64,000 nucleotides of DNA, from assembly GCA_017431825.1 (NCBI GenBank), contig JAFRKI010000001.1, forward strand, positions 62,001 to 126,000, in the 5' to 3' direction. The DNA comes from Erysipelotrichaceae bacterium (GTDB lineage Bacteria > Bacillota_I > Bacilli_A > Erysipelotrichales > Erysipelotrichaceae). Positions 25,300-34,133 of the stretch are shown here, one piece after another (position 1 is the first letter of the stretch; the number at the start of each line of letters is the position of its first letter). The notes under the pieces are model-generated. The model searched no databases, had not been told where the DNA came from, and saw only the letters and a program-made list of their open reading frames with translations. Position numbers and translations under genes: made by a program.

Positions 25300-26622
25300 A
25301 TGCATAAACTGTTTCAATGGCTGAATAAGACCAAAGCATTCAATGATCTGAATGAACAGGAATTTGCCTGGGTGCTCTATGACGTAGGCAATTCCGCTTA
25401 CACCATGCTGGCATGCTCCCTGATCCCGATCTGGTTCAAGGCTCTGGCTATCGGTACGGGTCCGGGCAAGGTCAACGGCGACCAGGCTACGGCCATCTAT
25501 TCGACGGCCATTGCGGTCGTTACCGTTATCGTCGCTCTGATCGGTCCGTTCTGCGGTGCCATCGCTGACCACAAGGACACCAAGAAGATCTTCTTCCAGA
25601 CGACCGTTACCCTGGGCGTCATCGGCTGTCTGATCACGGGCTTCACTGCCAACTGGATCCTGTTCATCGGTGTCTATATCGTTACCAAGATCCTTTATCA
25701 GATGTCACTGACTTTCTATGATTCCATGCTGAACGATGTCACTACGGATGAAAGAAGTGACGCTGTTTCCTCATACGGCTATGCCTGGGGCTATATCGGA
25801 TCCTGTATCCCGTTCATCGTTGCCCTGGTATGCTACATCCTGGGCGGAGGCTTATCAGAAAATCTGATGCTCTTCTCGCCATACGTAGCCAAGATCATCG
25901 GCTGTGCCGCTACGGCCGGCTGGTGGATGATCGTTACCCTGCCGCTGATCAAGAACTATAAGCAGATCAACTACGTTGAAGGAAAGCCGGATATCGCCGG
26001 TGCCTTCACCAAGATCGGTAAGACCCTTACCAAGATCTTCAGGGAAGACAAGAAAGTACTGGTCTTCCTGGTAGCTTTCTTCCTGTACATCGACGGTGTC
26101 GGAACCATCATCGATAACTGTATCAATATCGGTACGGACCTGGGTCTTAATACCGTCGGACAGGTCGTATTCCTCTTAGCCACCCAGGTCGTTGCCTGGA
26201 TCGGCTCACTGGTCTTCGCCAAGCTGTCCAAGAAGAACGACACGGTAAAGCTCATCCTCATCTGTATCTGCGGATACTTTGCGGTATGTGTCTATGCCCT
26301 GTTCATCAAGTCCATCTGGGACTTCGGCATCATGGCCTTCATGGTAGGCTGCTTCCAGGGTTCCATCCAGTCCCTGTCCAGATCCTACTACTCCAAGATC
26401 ATTCCTGATGAGAACTCAGGTGAATACTTCGGTATCTATGATATCTTTGCGAAAGGCGCTTCCTTCTTAGGTTCAGCCGTCATCGCCATCGTCAAGTTCG
26501 CCGGCGGTACCATCAACCTGGCAGTCGGCCTGCTGGCCATCTTCTTCGCTTTGGGATTCATCTTCCTGAAGATAGCCGACAAGCTGCCGCAGTCTGAAGA
26601 ATCAAAAGCTGATATCGTATAA
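25300..26622 (+). CDS. UMF1-family MFS transporter
   Basis: A 440-residue major facilitator of the UMF1 (Atg22-like) type. It begins with the signature WVLYDVGNSAYTMLACSLIPIWFKA, has about twelve hydrophobic helices, and the motif A-like IADHKDTKKIFF loop between helices 2 and 3. The related SIQSLSRSYYSKIIPDENSGEYFGIYD block is also typical. AAGGAGG lies seven bases before the ATG. It forms a unit with the phospholipase C-like gene and ends at a perfect UUCG terminator. In fungi Atg22 exports amino acids from the vacuole; bacterial substrates are unknown. Confidence 0.88.
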   Translation: MHKLFQWLNKTKAFNDLNEQEFAWVLYDVGNSAYTMLACSLIPIWFKALAIGTGPGKVNGDQATAIYSTAIAVVTVIVALIGPFCGAIADHKDTKKIFFQTTVTLGVIGCLITGFTANWILFIGVYIVTKILYQMSLTFYDSMLNDVTTDERSDAVSSYGYAWGYIGSCIPFIVALVCYILGGGLSENLMLFSPYVAKIIGCAATAGWWMIVTLPLIKNYKQINYVEGKPDIAGAFTKIGKTLTKIFREDKKVLVFLVAFFLYIDGVGTIIDNCINIGTDLGLNTVGQVVFLLATQVVAWIGSLVFAKLSKKNDTVKLILICICGYFAVCVYALFIKSIWDFGIMAFMVGCFQGSIQSLSRSYYSKIIPDENSGEYFGIYDIFAKGASFLGSAVIAIVKFAGGTINLAVGLLAIFFALGFIFLKIADKLPQSEESKADIV

Positions 26623-26623
26623 T

Positions 26624-26647
26624 AAAAAAGGCCTTCGGGCCTTTTTT
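26624..26647. terminator. Bidirectional terminator with TTCG tetraloop
   Basis: AAAAAAGGCC - TTCG - GGCCTTTTTT, a perfect ten-bp stem ending in A and T runs on both sides; it serves the UMF1 gene and the converging patatin gene. Confidence 0.95.
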
Positions 26648-27551
26648 ATTTTTTCAGGAATTCCAGCAGATCGTCGAACTGAGCCATCGCATCAAAGTAT
26701 CCCAGATAATAGAGCTTGCTCAGTTTTTTGATGCTTTTCTCCAGTCTTGATACCGTTACCGGTCTGCTGGGGGTGATACGGAAGATCTTCTTTTCCCTTA
26801 CCAGTTCATCGATATAATCACAGTCATCGTTGTAGCCTTTGTTCGCATTGCCGAAGGCTTCAACGAACTTGGGATAATGACGGTACATGACCCTGGCCAC
26901 ATCCGTTTCCTTCTTGTTGGACTTTCTTCTATACGAGGCATCACGGGTGCCGATGAAGACGATCTTGTCATTGCCGTCGGCTACACATTTCCTGATCGGC
27001 AGCTTGGTAGCGACACCGCCGTCGAGATAGAGCTGATTGTTGATCCTGACCATCTTGGAGACCATCGGGATCGATGCCGATGCTCTGCAGGCCTTATAGA
27101 AGGTATCGCGGTCATCGTGGTTGGTGAAGTATTCGGCTTCTCCGGTATAGACGTTGGTGGCAACGATATAGAAGTTTATCCTGTCGCTGAAGACTCTTTT
27201 CTCATTCAGCGGATATTCCTTGTTCAGGTCGTTGAACATGAATTCAAAGCCGACGACGGAACCCGATTCCCTGTATGCCGGCAAGCCGACATAATGGCTG
27301 TTGTTCCGGTGTTCCAGCATCAGCAGTGCGCTTCTGCCGTAGTTGCCCGCCACATAGTTGAGACCCGTCAGGGCTCCTGCCGATACGCCATAGACCGTAT
27401 CGAGATTGAGATTGTGTTCGATGAAGTAATCCAAAACACCGGCCGTATATATGCCTCTGAAGGCTCCTCCTTCAAGGGCCAGACAACCGTGGGTGAGTTT
27501 TCCTCTGTATGTCTTGGCTTCAAGATCGTTCAGATTTTCATATTTTTCCAT
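26646..27551 (-). CDS. Patatin-like phospholipase (second copy)
   Basis: A 301-residue cytosolic patatin-family protein. The oxyanion loop is ALEGGAFRGIYTAGV, the nucleophile elbow GVSAGA, and the Asp block YLDGGVATKLPI. It is clearly related to the protein at 6245-7096 (same block order, VSRL-type C-terminal segment RPVTVSRLEKSIKK), so the genome has at least two paralogues. Its TATAAT lies eight bases before the ATG and overlaps the stop codon of the upstream deaminase-like gene. Confidence 0.88.
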   Translation of the reverse strand: MEKYENLNDLEAKTYRGKLTHGCLALEGGAFRGIYTAGVLDYFIEHNLNLDTVYGVSAGALTGLNYVAGNYGRSALLMLEHRNNSHYVGLPAYRESGSVVGFEFMFNDLNKEYPLNEKRVFSDRINFYIVATNVYTGEAEYFTNHDDRDTFYKACRASASIPMVSKMVRINNQLYLDGGVATKLPIRKCVADGNDKIVFIGTRDASYRRKSNKKETDVARVMYRHYPKFVEAFGNANKGYNDDCDYIDELVREKKIFRITPSRPVTVSRLEKSIKKLSKLYYLGYFDAMAQFDDLLEFLKK

Positions 27552-27559
27552 CAGTTGAC

Positions 27560-27565
27560 ATTATA
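27560..27565 (-). promoter_or_regulatory. -10 box of second patatin gene, nested in upstream stop codon
   Basis: TATAAT on the minus strand contains the TAA stop codon (27561-27563) of the upstream gene; the ATG follows eight bases later. Confidence 0.5.
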
Positions 27566-30038
27566 CTCTCTTTTGAGCGTTTCTTATCGTCTTCTTGATG
27601 TTTTTAAGCATGTTTTCGATGTCTTTCTCATTACGGTAGACATTGACGTAACCGTGCAGCGATTCGCCCTTCTGCCTTAGGAGCTTGTCGTTATCGGAAA
27701 CATAGATGAGGGCTTTGGCCTTGCCGTTCCTGGCTTCCTGGACCAGGTTGGCCCCGGCTGAGTTGCCTTCGATCGCGATCACTACCGATGGCCTTCTTTC
27801 GAATATCTCATAGTTGAATGACTTGTAGATGCCCATGCCCAGGGATTCCGTCGATATCCTGACCGGAATGCCGGCTTTAAGGAGCTTGTTTCTTTCGTTG
27901 CGGCTGATGTCGGACGGTACGATCGCGTAGACTTCAAAGGCTCCTCTGTTTTCATAGAGGTACCTTTCATAGCCGTTGAGTTTATGGCCGATGACGAAGA
28001 AGACTCTGTTAGGATTTAAGCTCTTAAGCAGTGAATCGATCATCTTCTTTTCACTGCTCAGCAGTTTTTCCTTACGGGTATCCGCATTGAAGGATCCTCC
28101 GGCCAGTACTATCGGATACTTGTCCAGAGGCAGTTCCTTGATCTGGTCTTTGAGCACTTCTTCACTGTAGTACTTGTCGGTGGTATTAAGATCAAGGCGC
28201 TTGACGACTTCCTTGTTCTTTCTTATTTCATCCTTAAGCGTTTCGGTGATGCTGCGGCCGTTACGGAGCTTATCGAACCTGCGGCTCTTGGACGCAAAAG
28301 CCCTGGCTGAGCTTTCCATCACTTCATTCTCGACCTTGATGATCTTGGCGATGTCGTTCCTGCTCATCTTCAGAAGATTTGTCAGTGCCAGCTGTTCATC
28401 AAGGGAATTGGTCCCGTAGATGCCGCAGCCGTCGGTTCCCTGGATGGCTTTGACGTTATGTCTCAGGTATTCCTTTAAAGGATGGTTCTCCAGTACGGTC
28501 AGGTTATTGAGGCGGACATTGGAAGTCATCTGGAATTCCAGGATGACGTTATTGTCCCTGATCCTTTCGATCAGTTTCTTGCCTTTGGCGGTACTGAGAC
28601 TAGGCGTATGCAGACCATGGCCGATACGCATCTTCGGCATCTTCTGCTTTTTACCCAAAGACTCGATGACGCAGTCGATGCTGTCGGCGACATTGTTGGT
28701 AAGATAGTCGCTTTCACCCGCATGGATCCTGATGGTAAAGGTCGGATCTTTGCGGCAGTATTCCACCAGTTCGCTGATGACCGGTTTGAGTTCCCGGATA
28801 TCGTTGATCTCTTCGCCGACGAAATCGCTGCCCACGACATAAGGATCGAGAGCTACGGCTTTTAAGACATCGAGATTGTCCCGCAGATAGTTTTCCGGTG
28901 TTACCTTGTCCTTGATGATGGTCAGCGGTATCCTTCTCAGGGCTACCAGGAACCTTATCCTGACGCCTGTTTCCTTTTCCACCAGAGGCAGTATCCGATG
29001 ACAGGATTCCAGCAGTTCCAGCGGTTCATCGCTGTTTTTGACCAGAGCCGTATTGGATATCTCCACATATCTTATTCCCTGATGGGCATACATCCTGCCT
29101 ATCCATAAAAGCTTGTCTTCCAGAAGCGTATTGTCTTTATAATCATCGTTCCTTGCGTCCTGCAGCATCCTCTTAAGATATTCCCTGATATCCTTATCAG
29201 GTATCTTACTGATATTTCTGAGCTTTATCTTCTTCGAGACTTCCTGTCCTTTGGTAAATACATATCTGTACAGATAGAGTTTTTCCAGATTGGTAAAGAC
29301 CGCCTGTCCGTCCTTAAGGATGGTCAAAGACGCTCTTATCCTTTCGATGTTGTAGGAGGCGTTTTCGATGTTGTTAAGGATCAAATCCGCAAAGTTGATA
29401 AAGGTATTGTCGTTGATCCTTCTTTCCCTGTATTTGCCTGAAAGACCGCTTTTACTGAAGCGCCTTTCGACCTTTTCCCTTTGAGCCAGTATCTTTTTCT
29501 CCTGGCTTTCACTGAGTCTTAATCCCAGCTTGAGGATGTAATAATACGGATACTTTATCTGATGATAGATGCCCAAGGCGATCAGGATATCCGGATAGAG
29601 GTTGGCATTCATGTGGGTATGAACGTCGCTTCTGAACTTGTAATCTTCCTCGATATAGGTCCTGACCAGTGTCTTGTTCAGATCGAGCTTGCATTCCTTG
29701 GACTGGGACATTAGAGTTTTGGAGATTGCCGGTATCTGGGCCCTGGCCTTTATCTCCCCTTCCTCGTTGATGACGGCTACGGTCTTGTTGTTGAACTTGA
29801 GGATGTGTATCCTTTCGTTCTCTTCATTAATAAAAGAAGGCACTTTTCCCTTAACTGCCTTCAAACCGTTCTCGTCATAACTGATCTCCAGGTCACAGAT
29901 CCTGGCTAAGTTGGTAATGAGATTTCCTGATTTATGATTAGGTGTCCTTAACAGATAGAAAAAGGAGCCCTTTTCCTTGTAGAACTCGATGACGATATCC
30001 TTTTCCTTATCCAGATAGAGACAGTCGTAGTATTTCAT
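27561..30038 (-). CDS. Adenosine/AMP deaminase-family protein fused to a DprA/SLOG-like nucleotide-binding domain
   Basis: An 825-residue protein. Residues 1-130 form a beta-rich N-terminal region I do not recognise. The deaminase barrel follows with all catalytic residues of the adenosine deaminase superfamily: H140 and H142 in DVHTHMN (zinc), H439 and E442 in IHAGES, H474 in RIGHGLH, the substrate loop EFQMTSN and D536 in GTDGCG. About 100 extra, largely helical, residues sit between the first and second metal motifs compared with classical ADA (length about 340). Residues 635-825 look like a Rossmann-type SLOG/DprA/LOG fold: IVLAGGSFN, FFVIGHK, and VVIAIEGNSAGANLVQEARNGKAKALIYVS, which resembles the DprA segment with VVVEA...SGALITA...GR. 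Such domains bind nucleotides. It has no signal peptide. Enzyme activity on adenosine, AMP or a nucleotide signal is plausible but unproven. It is alone in its transcript, with TATAAT eight bases from the ATG. Confidence 0.75.
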   Translation of the reverse strand: MKYYDCLYLDKEKDIVIEFYKEKGSFFYLLRTPNHKSGNLITNLARICDLEISYDENGLKAVKGKVPSFINEENERIHILKFNNKTVAVINEEGEIKARAQIPAISKTLMSQSKECKLDLNKTLVRTYIEEDYKFRSDVHTHMNANLYPDILIALGIYHQIKYPYYYILKLGLRLSESQEKKILAQREKVERRFSKSGLSGKYRERRINDNTFINFADLILNNIENASYNIERIRASLTILKDGQAVFTNLEKLYLYRYVFTKGQEVSKKIKLRNISKIPDKDIREYLKRMLQDARNDDYKDNTLLEDKLLWIGRMYAHQGIRYVEISNTALVKNSDEPLELLESCHRILPLVEKETGVRIRFLVALRRIPLTIIKDKVTPENYLRDNLDVLKAVALDPYVVGSDFVGEEINDIRELKPVISELVEYCRKDPTFTIRIHAGESDYLTNNVADSIDCVIESLGKKQKMPKMRIGHGLHTPSLSTAKGKKLIERIRDNNVILEFQMTSNVRLNNLTVLENHPLKEYLRHNVKAIQGTDGCGIYGTNSLDEQLALTNLLKMSRNDIAKIIKVENEVMESSARAFASKSRRFDKLRNGRSITETLKDEIRKNKEVVKRLDLNTTDKYYSEEVLKDQIKELPLDKYPIVLAGGSFNADTRKEKLLSSEKKMIDSLLKSLNPNRVFFVIGHKLNGYERYLYENRGAFEVYAIVPSDISRNERNKLLKAGIPVRISTESLGMGIYKSFNYEIFERRPSVVIAIEGNSAGANLVQEARNGKAKALIYVSDNDKLLRQKGESLHGYVNVYRNEKDIENMLKNIKKTIRNAQKRV

Positions 30039-30046
30039 TTTGTGTT

Positions 30047-30052
30047 ATTATA
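30047..30052 (-). promoter_or_regulatory. -10 box of deaminase-SLOG gene, very short leader
   Basis: TATAAT on the minus strand, eight bases (AACACAAA) before ATG 30038; no ribosome site. Confidence 0.45.
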
Positions 30053-30087
30053 TATCAAATTATTGCCAAATCAATCACAAACATCAG

Positions 30088-30113
30088 AAAAAGCCCGTTA
30101 ATAAAGGGCTTTT
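30088..30113 (-). terminator. Terminator of the aminotransferase gene
   Basis: Minus-strand AAAAGCCC - TTTATTAAC - GGGCTTTTT; the stop codon lies in the loop. Confidence 0.75.
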
Positions 30114-31264
30114 AAACGTTTGGCCAGGCCTTTTATCCTTTCAACGGGAATGGCACAGATGCCGACCCTGATGCCTTTGTTGACCTTGATGCAGTAGACG
30201 TGGTCATCGAGGAAATTCTGATGGACCCTGTCTCTTTCCCTGTTGTCAGAGAATCTCAGAGTAACGAAGAAGCCGTCATGATAAGGATAGTATTCCAGTC
30301 CGTTCTCATCGCATTCCTTTATGAAGAGATACGATCTTTCCTTTAGCAGTCTCTTGCAGTCTTCCTTTTCTGCCAGGTATTCATCGAGGTGTGCGTTCAG
30401 CACATCGGCGACGTTGGTCATGGCCGAATTGGAAACGCTGGAGAAAGTAGTACGGGCTCTGCGAGCACACTGGTTGATGAAGAGATCCAGGAATTCCTCA
30501 TCGTTTTGTATCGCAAACAGTGCTCCCAGACGCATGCCGTAATAGGAGAAGGCCTTTGAACAGGAATAGGCTATCATCACCAGTACGTTGTCGTTCAGTT
30601 CATTGAAGAGCTCAAAGTACTTCTTATAGTCGTCGTTATAGGCAAAATCGATATAGGCGACGTCAATCATGAGCATAGCTTCCTTACCGCAGCTGTTAAG
30701 GTAATCGATGATCATCTTCCACTGCTCATAAGTATAGGACAGACCGCAGGGGTTCTGGCAAGGAGAATTGATGACCAGGAAGACCCTTTCGGCCTCGTCG
30801 ATCTTTGCGAACATGTCCTCAAGATCATAGGCGTCATAGGTCAGGACCTTCAGGGAGAATTCGCTGGCGATGATCCTGTAGTTGCCCCAGGCCACTTCCG
30901 GGATGATGATGGTATCGCCTCTTTCAAGGCAGACGCCTACACCGGTTGAGATAGCACCGGTACCTCCCGGTACGGGGATGACACGGTGATGTTTTACTTT
31001 TCCTTCCAGTACGAATCGGGTAATTGCTTCATTGAAATCGGGATTGCCGAAAGAGCCTTTCGCATAGCGGGCATAGACGTCATCGCCCAGGCTTCTGAAG
31101 CTTTTATAGACCGAATCGAAGGTCATCAGCTTATTGTCTTCGGTATAGAAGGAACCGATCGTGGCATTGATCTTGGAAGGATCATCATCGCCTGCACAGG
31201 CGTTGGTAACCGGGAAGATGGTATCGATATATCTGTTAAGATCTCTGTTTCCGGAAAAGAACAT
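30098..31264 (-). CDS. Class I aminotransferase, aromatic amino acid/aspartate type
   Basis: A 388-residue PLP enzyme of fold type I. It has the Ala-Ile-Ser-Thr cofactor-phosphate block (PGGTGAISTGVG), INSPCQNPCGLSYT with the usual N-P-x-G, IDVAYIDFAY with the PLP-ring Asp, the Schiff-base Lys in SYSCSKAFSYYGMRLGAL, and the RVGIC...Arg of the substrate carboxylate. This pattern matches the aromatic/aspartate group in anaerobic Firmicutes. ATG 31264 is preferred to the TTG at 31270 because AGGAG lies nine bases ahead of it. It is divergent from the cyclophilin gene. Confidence 0.87.
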   Translation of the reverse strand: MFFSGNRDLNRYIDTIFPVTNACAGDDDPSKINATIGSFYTEDNKLMTFDSVYKSFRSLGDDVYARYAKGSFGNPDFNEAITRFVLEGKVKHHRVIPVPGGTGAISTGVGVCLERGDTIIIPEVAWGNYRIIASEFSLKVLTYDAYDLEDMFAKIDEAERVFLVINSPCQNPCGLSYTYEQWKMIIDYLNSCGKEAMLMIDVAYIDFAYNDDYKKYFELFNELNDNVLVMIAYSCSKAFSYYGMRLGALFAIQNDEEFLDLFINQCARRARTTFSSVSNSAMTNVADVLNAHLDEYLAEKEDCKRLLKERSYLFIKECDENGLEYYPYHDGFFVTLRFSDNRERDRVHQNFLDDHVYCIKVNKGIRVGICAIPVERIKGLAKRLKALY

Positions 31265-31342
31265 CGTCAATGTCTCCTTTTAAATATGGTGAAAACATTA
31301 TAACATTAATTACGTATCAATAATCATATACGGAGGAATAAG

Positions 31343-31816
31343 ATGCTAGTAATAGAAGTAGAAGGATACGGAACGATGAAGTTCGAACTGGACAGGTACA
31401 ATGCCCCGCTCACTTCCGCCAACATGGAAAAGCTGGCCAATGAAGGCTTTTATGAAGGACTGATCTTCCACAGGATCATAAAGGATTTCATGATCCAGGG
31501 CGGTGACCCTACCGGTACCGGCATGGGCGGTTCCGATGACAACATCAAAGGCGAATTCCTGTCAAACGGCGTTCCTAATTCCCATCATCATTCAAGAGGT
31601 ACCATCTCCATGGCCAGAGCTGCCGATCCCGACAGCGCCTCATCACAGTTCTTCATCTGCCATAAGGACTGCGGCTTCCTGGACAGCGACTATGCCGCCT
31701 TTGGCGACATGATCGAAGGCTTTGAAGTCCTCGATGCCCTGGCAGGCGTCAGGACCGGACTTAGTGACAGGCCTTTGGATCCGCCGGTCATTAAAAGAGT
31801 CTATATCGAAGAATAA
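31343..31816 (+). CDS. Cyclophilin-type peptidyl-prolyl isomerase
   Basis: A 157-residue cytosolic PPIase that speeds cis-trans proline isomerisation in protein folding. FHRIIKDFMIQGGDPTGTGMGG, the catalytic Arg in this block, and SSQFFICHKDCGFLDSDYAAFG are typical of small bacterial cyclophilins. GGAGG lies six bases before the ATG. It is monocistronic, between the divergent aminotransferase and a bidirectional terminator. Confidence 0.93.
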   Translation: MLVIEVEGYGTMKFELDRYNAPLTSANMEKLANEGFYEGLIFHRIIKDFMIQGGDPTGTGMGGSDDNIKGEFLSNGVPNSHHHSRGTISMARAADPDSASSQFFICHKDCGFLDSDYAAFGDMIEGFEVLDALAGVRTGLSDRPLDPPVIKRVYIEE

Positions 31817-31845
31817 AAAAAGAATTCCTTACGGGAATTCTTTTT
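31817..31845. terminator. Bidirectional terminator, cyclophilin/asd
   Basis: AGAATTCC (31821-31828) - TTACG - GGAATTCT (31834-31841), with A and T runs outside. Confidence 0.9.
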
Positions 31846-32818
31846 ATAAGCACTTTATGATCTGCACCGCATTGGTAGCGGCACCTTTTCTGATCTGATC
31901 GCCGCAGCAGAACAGGGCTATTCCTCCCTTGAATACCCGGTCCTTTCTGATCCTGCCGACATAGACCTTATCCTGATCGGAAGCGATAAGAGGCATCGGG
32001 TACTTCCTGTCATCGAGATCGTCATAGAGGATCACACCTTCCTGTTTTGAGATGGCTTCCTTTACTTCGTCTAACTCCAGTTCTCTTTCGCACTTGACTG
32101 ACAGGGAAATGGAATGGCTCCTTATCACCGGAACTCTTACACAGGTACAGGTGACGTTCATATCCGGCAGATGCATGATCTTTCTGCCTTCGTTTTCCAG
32201 TTTCATCTCTTCGGTCGTATAAAGATCGTAAGCCTCATCACCGATGGCCGGTATGCAGTTATAGGCGATCTGATAAGGGAAGACCCTGGTCGTAAAGTCT
32301 TTCTTTTCTATCTGGTCATAGAGTTCATCGATGCCTTCCTTGCCGGCACCGGATACGGCCTGATAGGTCGAGGCGATGAGCGACTCGACCGGCGAGAGCT
32401 TATTGATCGCATTGACGGCCATCAGGGATATTACCGTCGAACAATTCGGATTGGATATTATCCCTTTGTGTTTTTTGGCGTCTTCACCGTTTATTTCCGG
32501 TACGACTAAAGGCACGTCATCAAATAAACGGAAATACGAGGAGTTGTCGATAAAGACCGCTCCGGCCTTTACGATGTCTTCCGCACAGTCTTTCGCAACA
32601 GCTGCTGATGCCGCACCCAGAACGATGTCCATGCCTTTGAAGGAATCATGTTCGAGCTTTTCGACGCTCAGCTCTTCGCCCTTGAAACTCAGCTTTGATC
32701 CGGCTGATCTTTCGCTGGCCAGCAGCTTAAGGCTGCCTACTTCGATGTTTTCTTCTTCCAGTGCCTTTATCATCTGATTGCCGACGGCACCGGTAGCTCC
32801 GATTATCGCAATATTCAT
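31844..32818 (-). CDS. asd: Aspartate-semialdehyde dehydrogenase
   Basis: A 324-residue NADP-dependent enzyme that reduces aspartyl phosphate to the semialdehyde, second step of the aspartate pathway. The Rossmann start is MNIAIIGATGAVGNQM, and the catalytic Cys is in SNPNCSTVISLMAV; the substrate Arg/His block RVPVIRSHSIS is intact. The start is ATG 32818, one base after the aspartokinase stop; the frame extends further up only as a shadow of that gene. It is last of the hom-lysC-asd operon. Confidence 0.94.
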   Translation of the reverse strand: MNIAIIGATGAVGNQMIKALEEENIEVGSLKLLASERSAGSKLSFKGEELSVEKLEHDSFKGMDIVLGAASAAVAKDCAEDIVKAGAVFIDNSSYFRLFDDVPLVVPEINGEDAKKHKGIISNPNCSTVISLMAVNAINKLSPVESLIASTYQAVSGAGKEGIDELYDQIEKKDFTTRVFPYQIAYNCIPAIGDEAYDLYTTEEMKLENEGRKIMHLPDMNVTCTCVRVPVIRSHSISLSVKCERELELDEVKEAISKQEGVILYDDLDDRKYPMPLIASDQDKVYVGRIRKDRVFKGGIALFCCGDQIRKGAATNAVQIIKCL

Positions 32819-32819
32819 C

Positions 32820-34133
32820 TTACTTAACGAACCTTTCATATATACAGGATATCGTCTTGGCATAGTTCTCATCATCCACACCGACGATGATCGATATCTC
32901 ATCAGCACCCTGGGAAATGGTACGGATATTGATGCCATTTTCACCAAGTAGCGAGAAGATCCTTCCGGAAATGCCCTTCTTGGCCCGCATGCCTCTGCCG
33001 ACGACGCAGACCAGAGAGAGGTTGTCATATAACGATACGTCTTCGCACTTGAGACTGACCTTGATCTCGTTGGCTATCTCGTACATGTTGTTTCTGACAT
33101 CTTCCTTATCCACGATGATGGAGAAGGAATCGATGCCGGTGGTGACCAGCACTACCGAGACGTCGTAGTTCTCGAAGACTTCCAGGATCTTTTTAAGGAA
33201 GCCCACTTCACTGGAAGAGTTGATCTTGGCGATGCTTATTACCACGAAGTCCTTCTTGCCGGTGATGCCGGTGATCGGACCGATGTTCTTTTTGTCTTCA
33301 CAGGCCGCCACGATCATCGTGCCCCTGTCTTCCGGCTTGTTGGTATTGCGGATATTGATCGGGATGCCCTTTTCCTTTACCGGATAGATCGATTCGTCAT
33401 GCAGGACGCTGGCACCCATGTAGGACATTTCCCTGAGTTCCGCATAGGTTATCGTTTCGATCTGCTTAGGATCCCTGATGATCCGCGGATCACAGACGTA
33501 TATTCCGGAAACATCCGTCCAGTTTTCATAGACGTCGGCTTCCACCACGTTGGCCAGTACGGAACCGGTGATGTCCGATCCACCTCTGCTCATGGTCTTG
33601 ATCACGCCGTTAGGCAGGCTTCCGTAAAAGCCCGGTACGACTATCTTGTTCCTGCTCTTAAGGTAAGGCAGGAATTTTTCCCTCGTCTTTTCGATGTTCA
33701 GCGAACCGTCATAGTTAAAACAGATGACGTCTCTGGCATCGACGAAATCAGCCTTGAGATATAAAGCCATCAGTCTGGCTGAAAGGTATTCGCCATAGGC
33801 GATTATCTCATCGCTGTTGGCTTTCTTATCCAGCAGCTGCCTGATCCTGACAATATCTTTCTTTATGTCATAATCGAGTTTAAGTTCTTTGATTATCCTC
33901 TGGTGCTTGTCTTCTATCTCCTTGAGGATATCGTCATAGGACATGCCGTACTGCTTATGAGCCAGACACAGGTAAAGGAGGTCCGTTACCTTGTGGTCGT
34001 CTCTGCTTTCCTTGCCGCAGGCTGAGACGACGATGATCTTTCTTTCTTCTTCCTCTTTTACGATCTTCTTTATCTTGCGGTATTGCTTCGCATTGGCTAA
34101 GGAAGAGCCTCCGAATTTGCATACTTTAATCAT
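32820..34133 (-). CDS. lysC: Aspartate kinase with tandem ACT domains
   Basis: A 437-residue monofunctional aspartokinase, first step of the aspartate pathway. The catalytic domain starts KVCKFGGSSLANA and has the SRGGSDITGS block; residues about 290-437 form two ACT domains (FVVISIAKINSSSEVGFLKKIL, LSLVCVVGRGMRAKKGISGRIFSLL) for feedback inhibition by lysine or threonine. The class with threonine-operon context suggests threonine control, but the effector cannot be read from sequence. It overlaps hom by eight bases and runs into asd one base later. Confidence 0.93.
   Translation of the reverse strand: MIKVCKFGGSSLANAKQYRKIKKIVKEEEERKIIVVSACGKESRDDHKVTDLLYLCLAHKQYGMSYDDILKEIEDKHQRIIKELKLDYDIKKDIVRIRQLLDKKANSDEIIAYGEYLSARLMALYLKADFVDARDVICFNYDGSLNIEKTREKFLPYLKSRNKIVVPGFYGSLPNGVIKTMSRGGSDITGSVLANVVEADVYENWTDVSGIYVCDPRIIRDPKQIETITYAELREMSYMGASVLHDESIYPVKEKGIPINIRNTNKPEDRGTMIVAACEDKKNIGPITGITGKKDFVVISIAKINSSSEVGFLKKILEVFENYDVSVVLVTTGIDSFSIIVDKEDVRNNMYEIANEIKVSLKCEDVSLYDNLSLVCVVGRGMRAKKGISGRIFSLLGENGINIRTISQGADEISIIVGVDDENYAKTISCIYERFVK

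Noticed and set aside
27561..30038. RADAR-type defence system (RdrB)
   Set aside because: The protein is an ADA-family enzyme of similar size, but no RdrA ATPase or other defence gene lies beside it and its C-terminus is DprA/SLOG-like.
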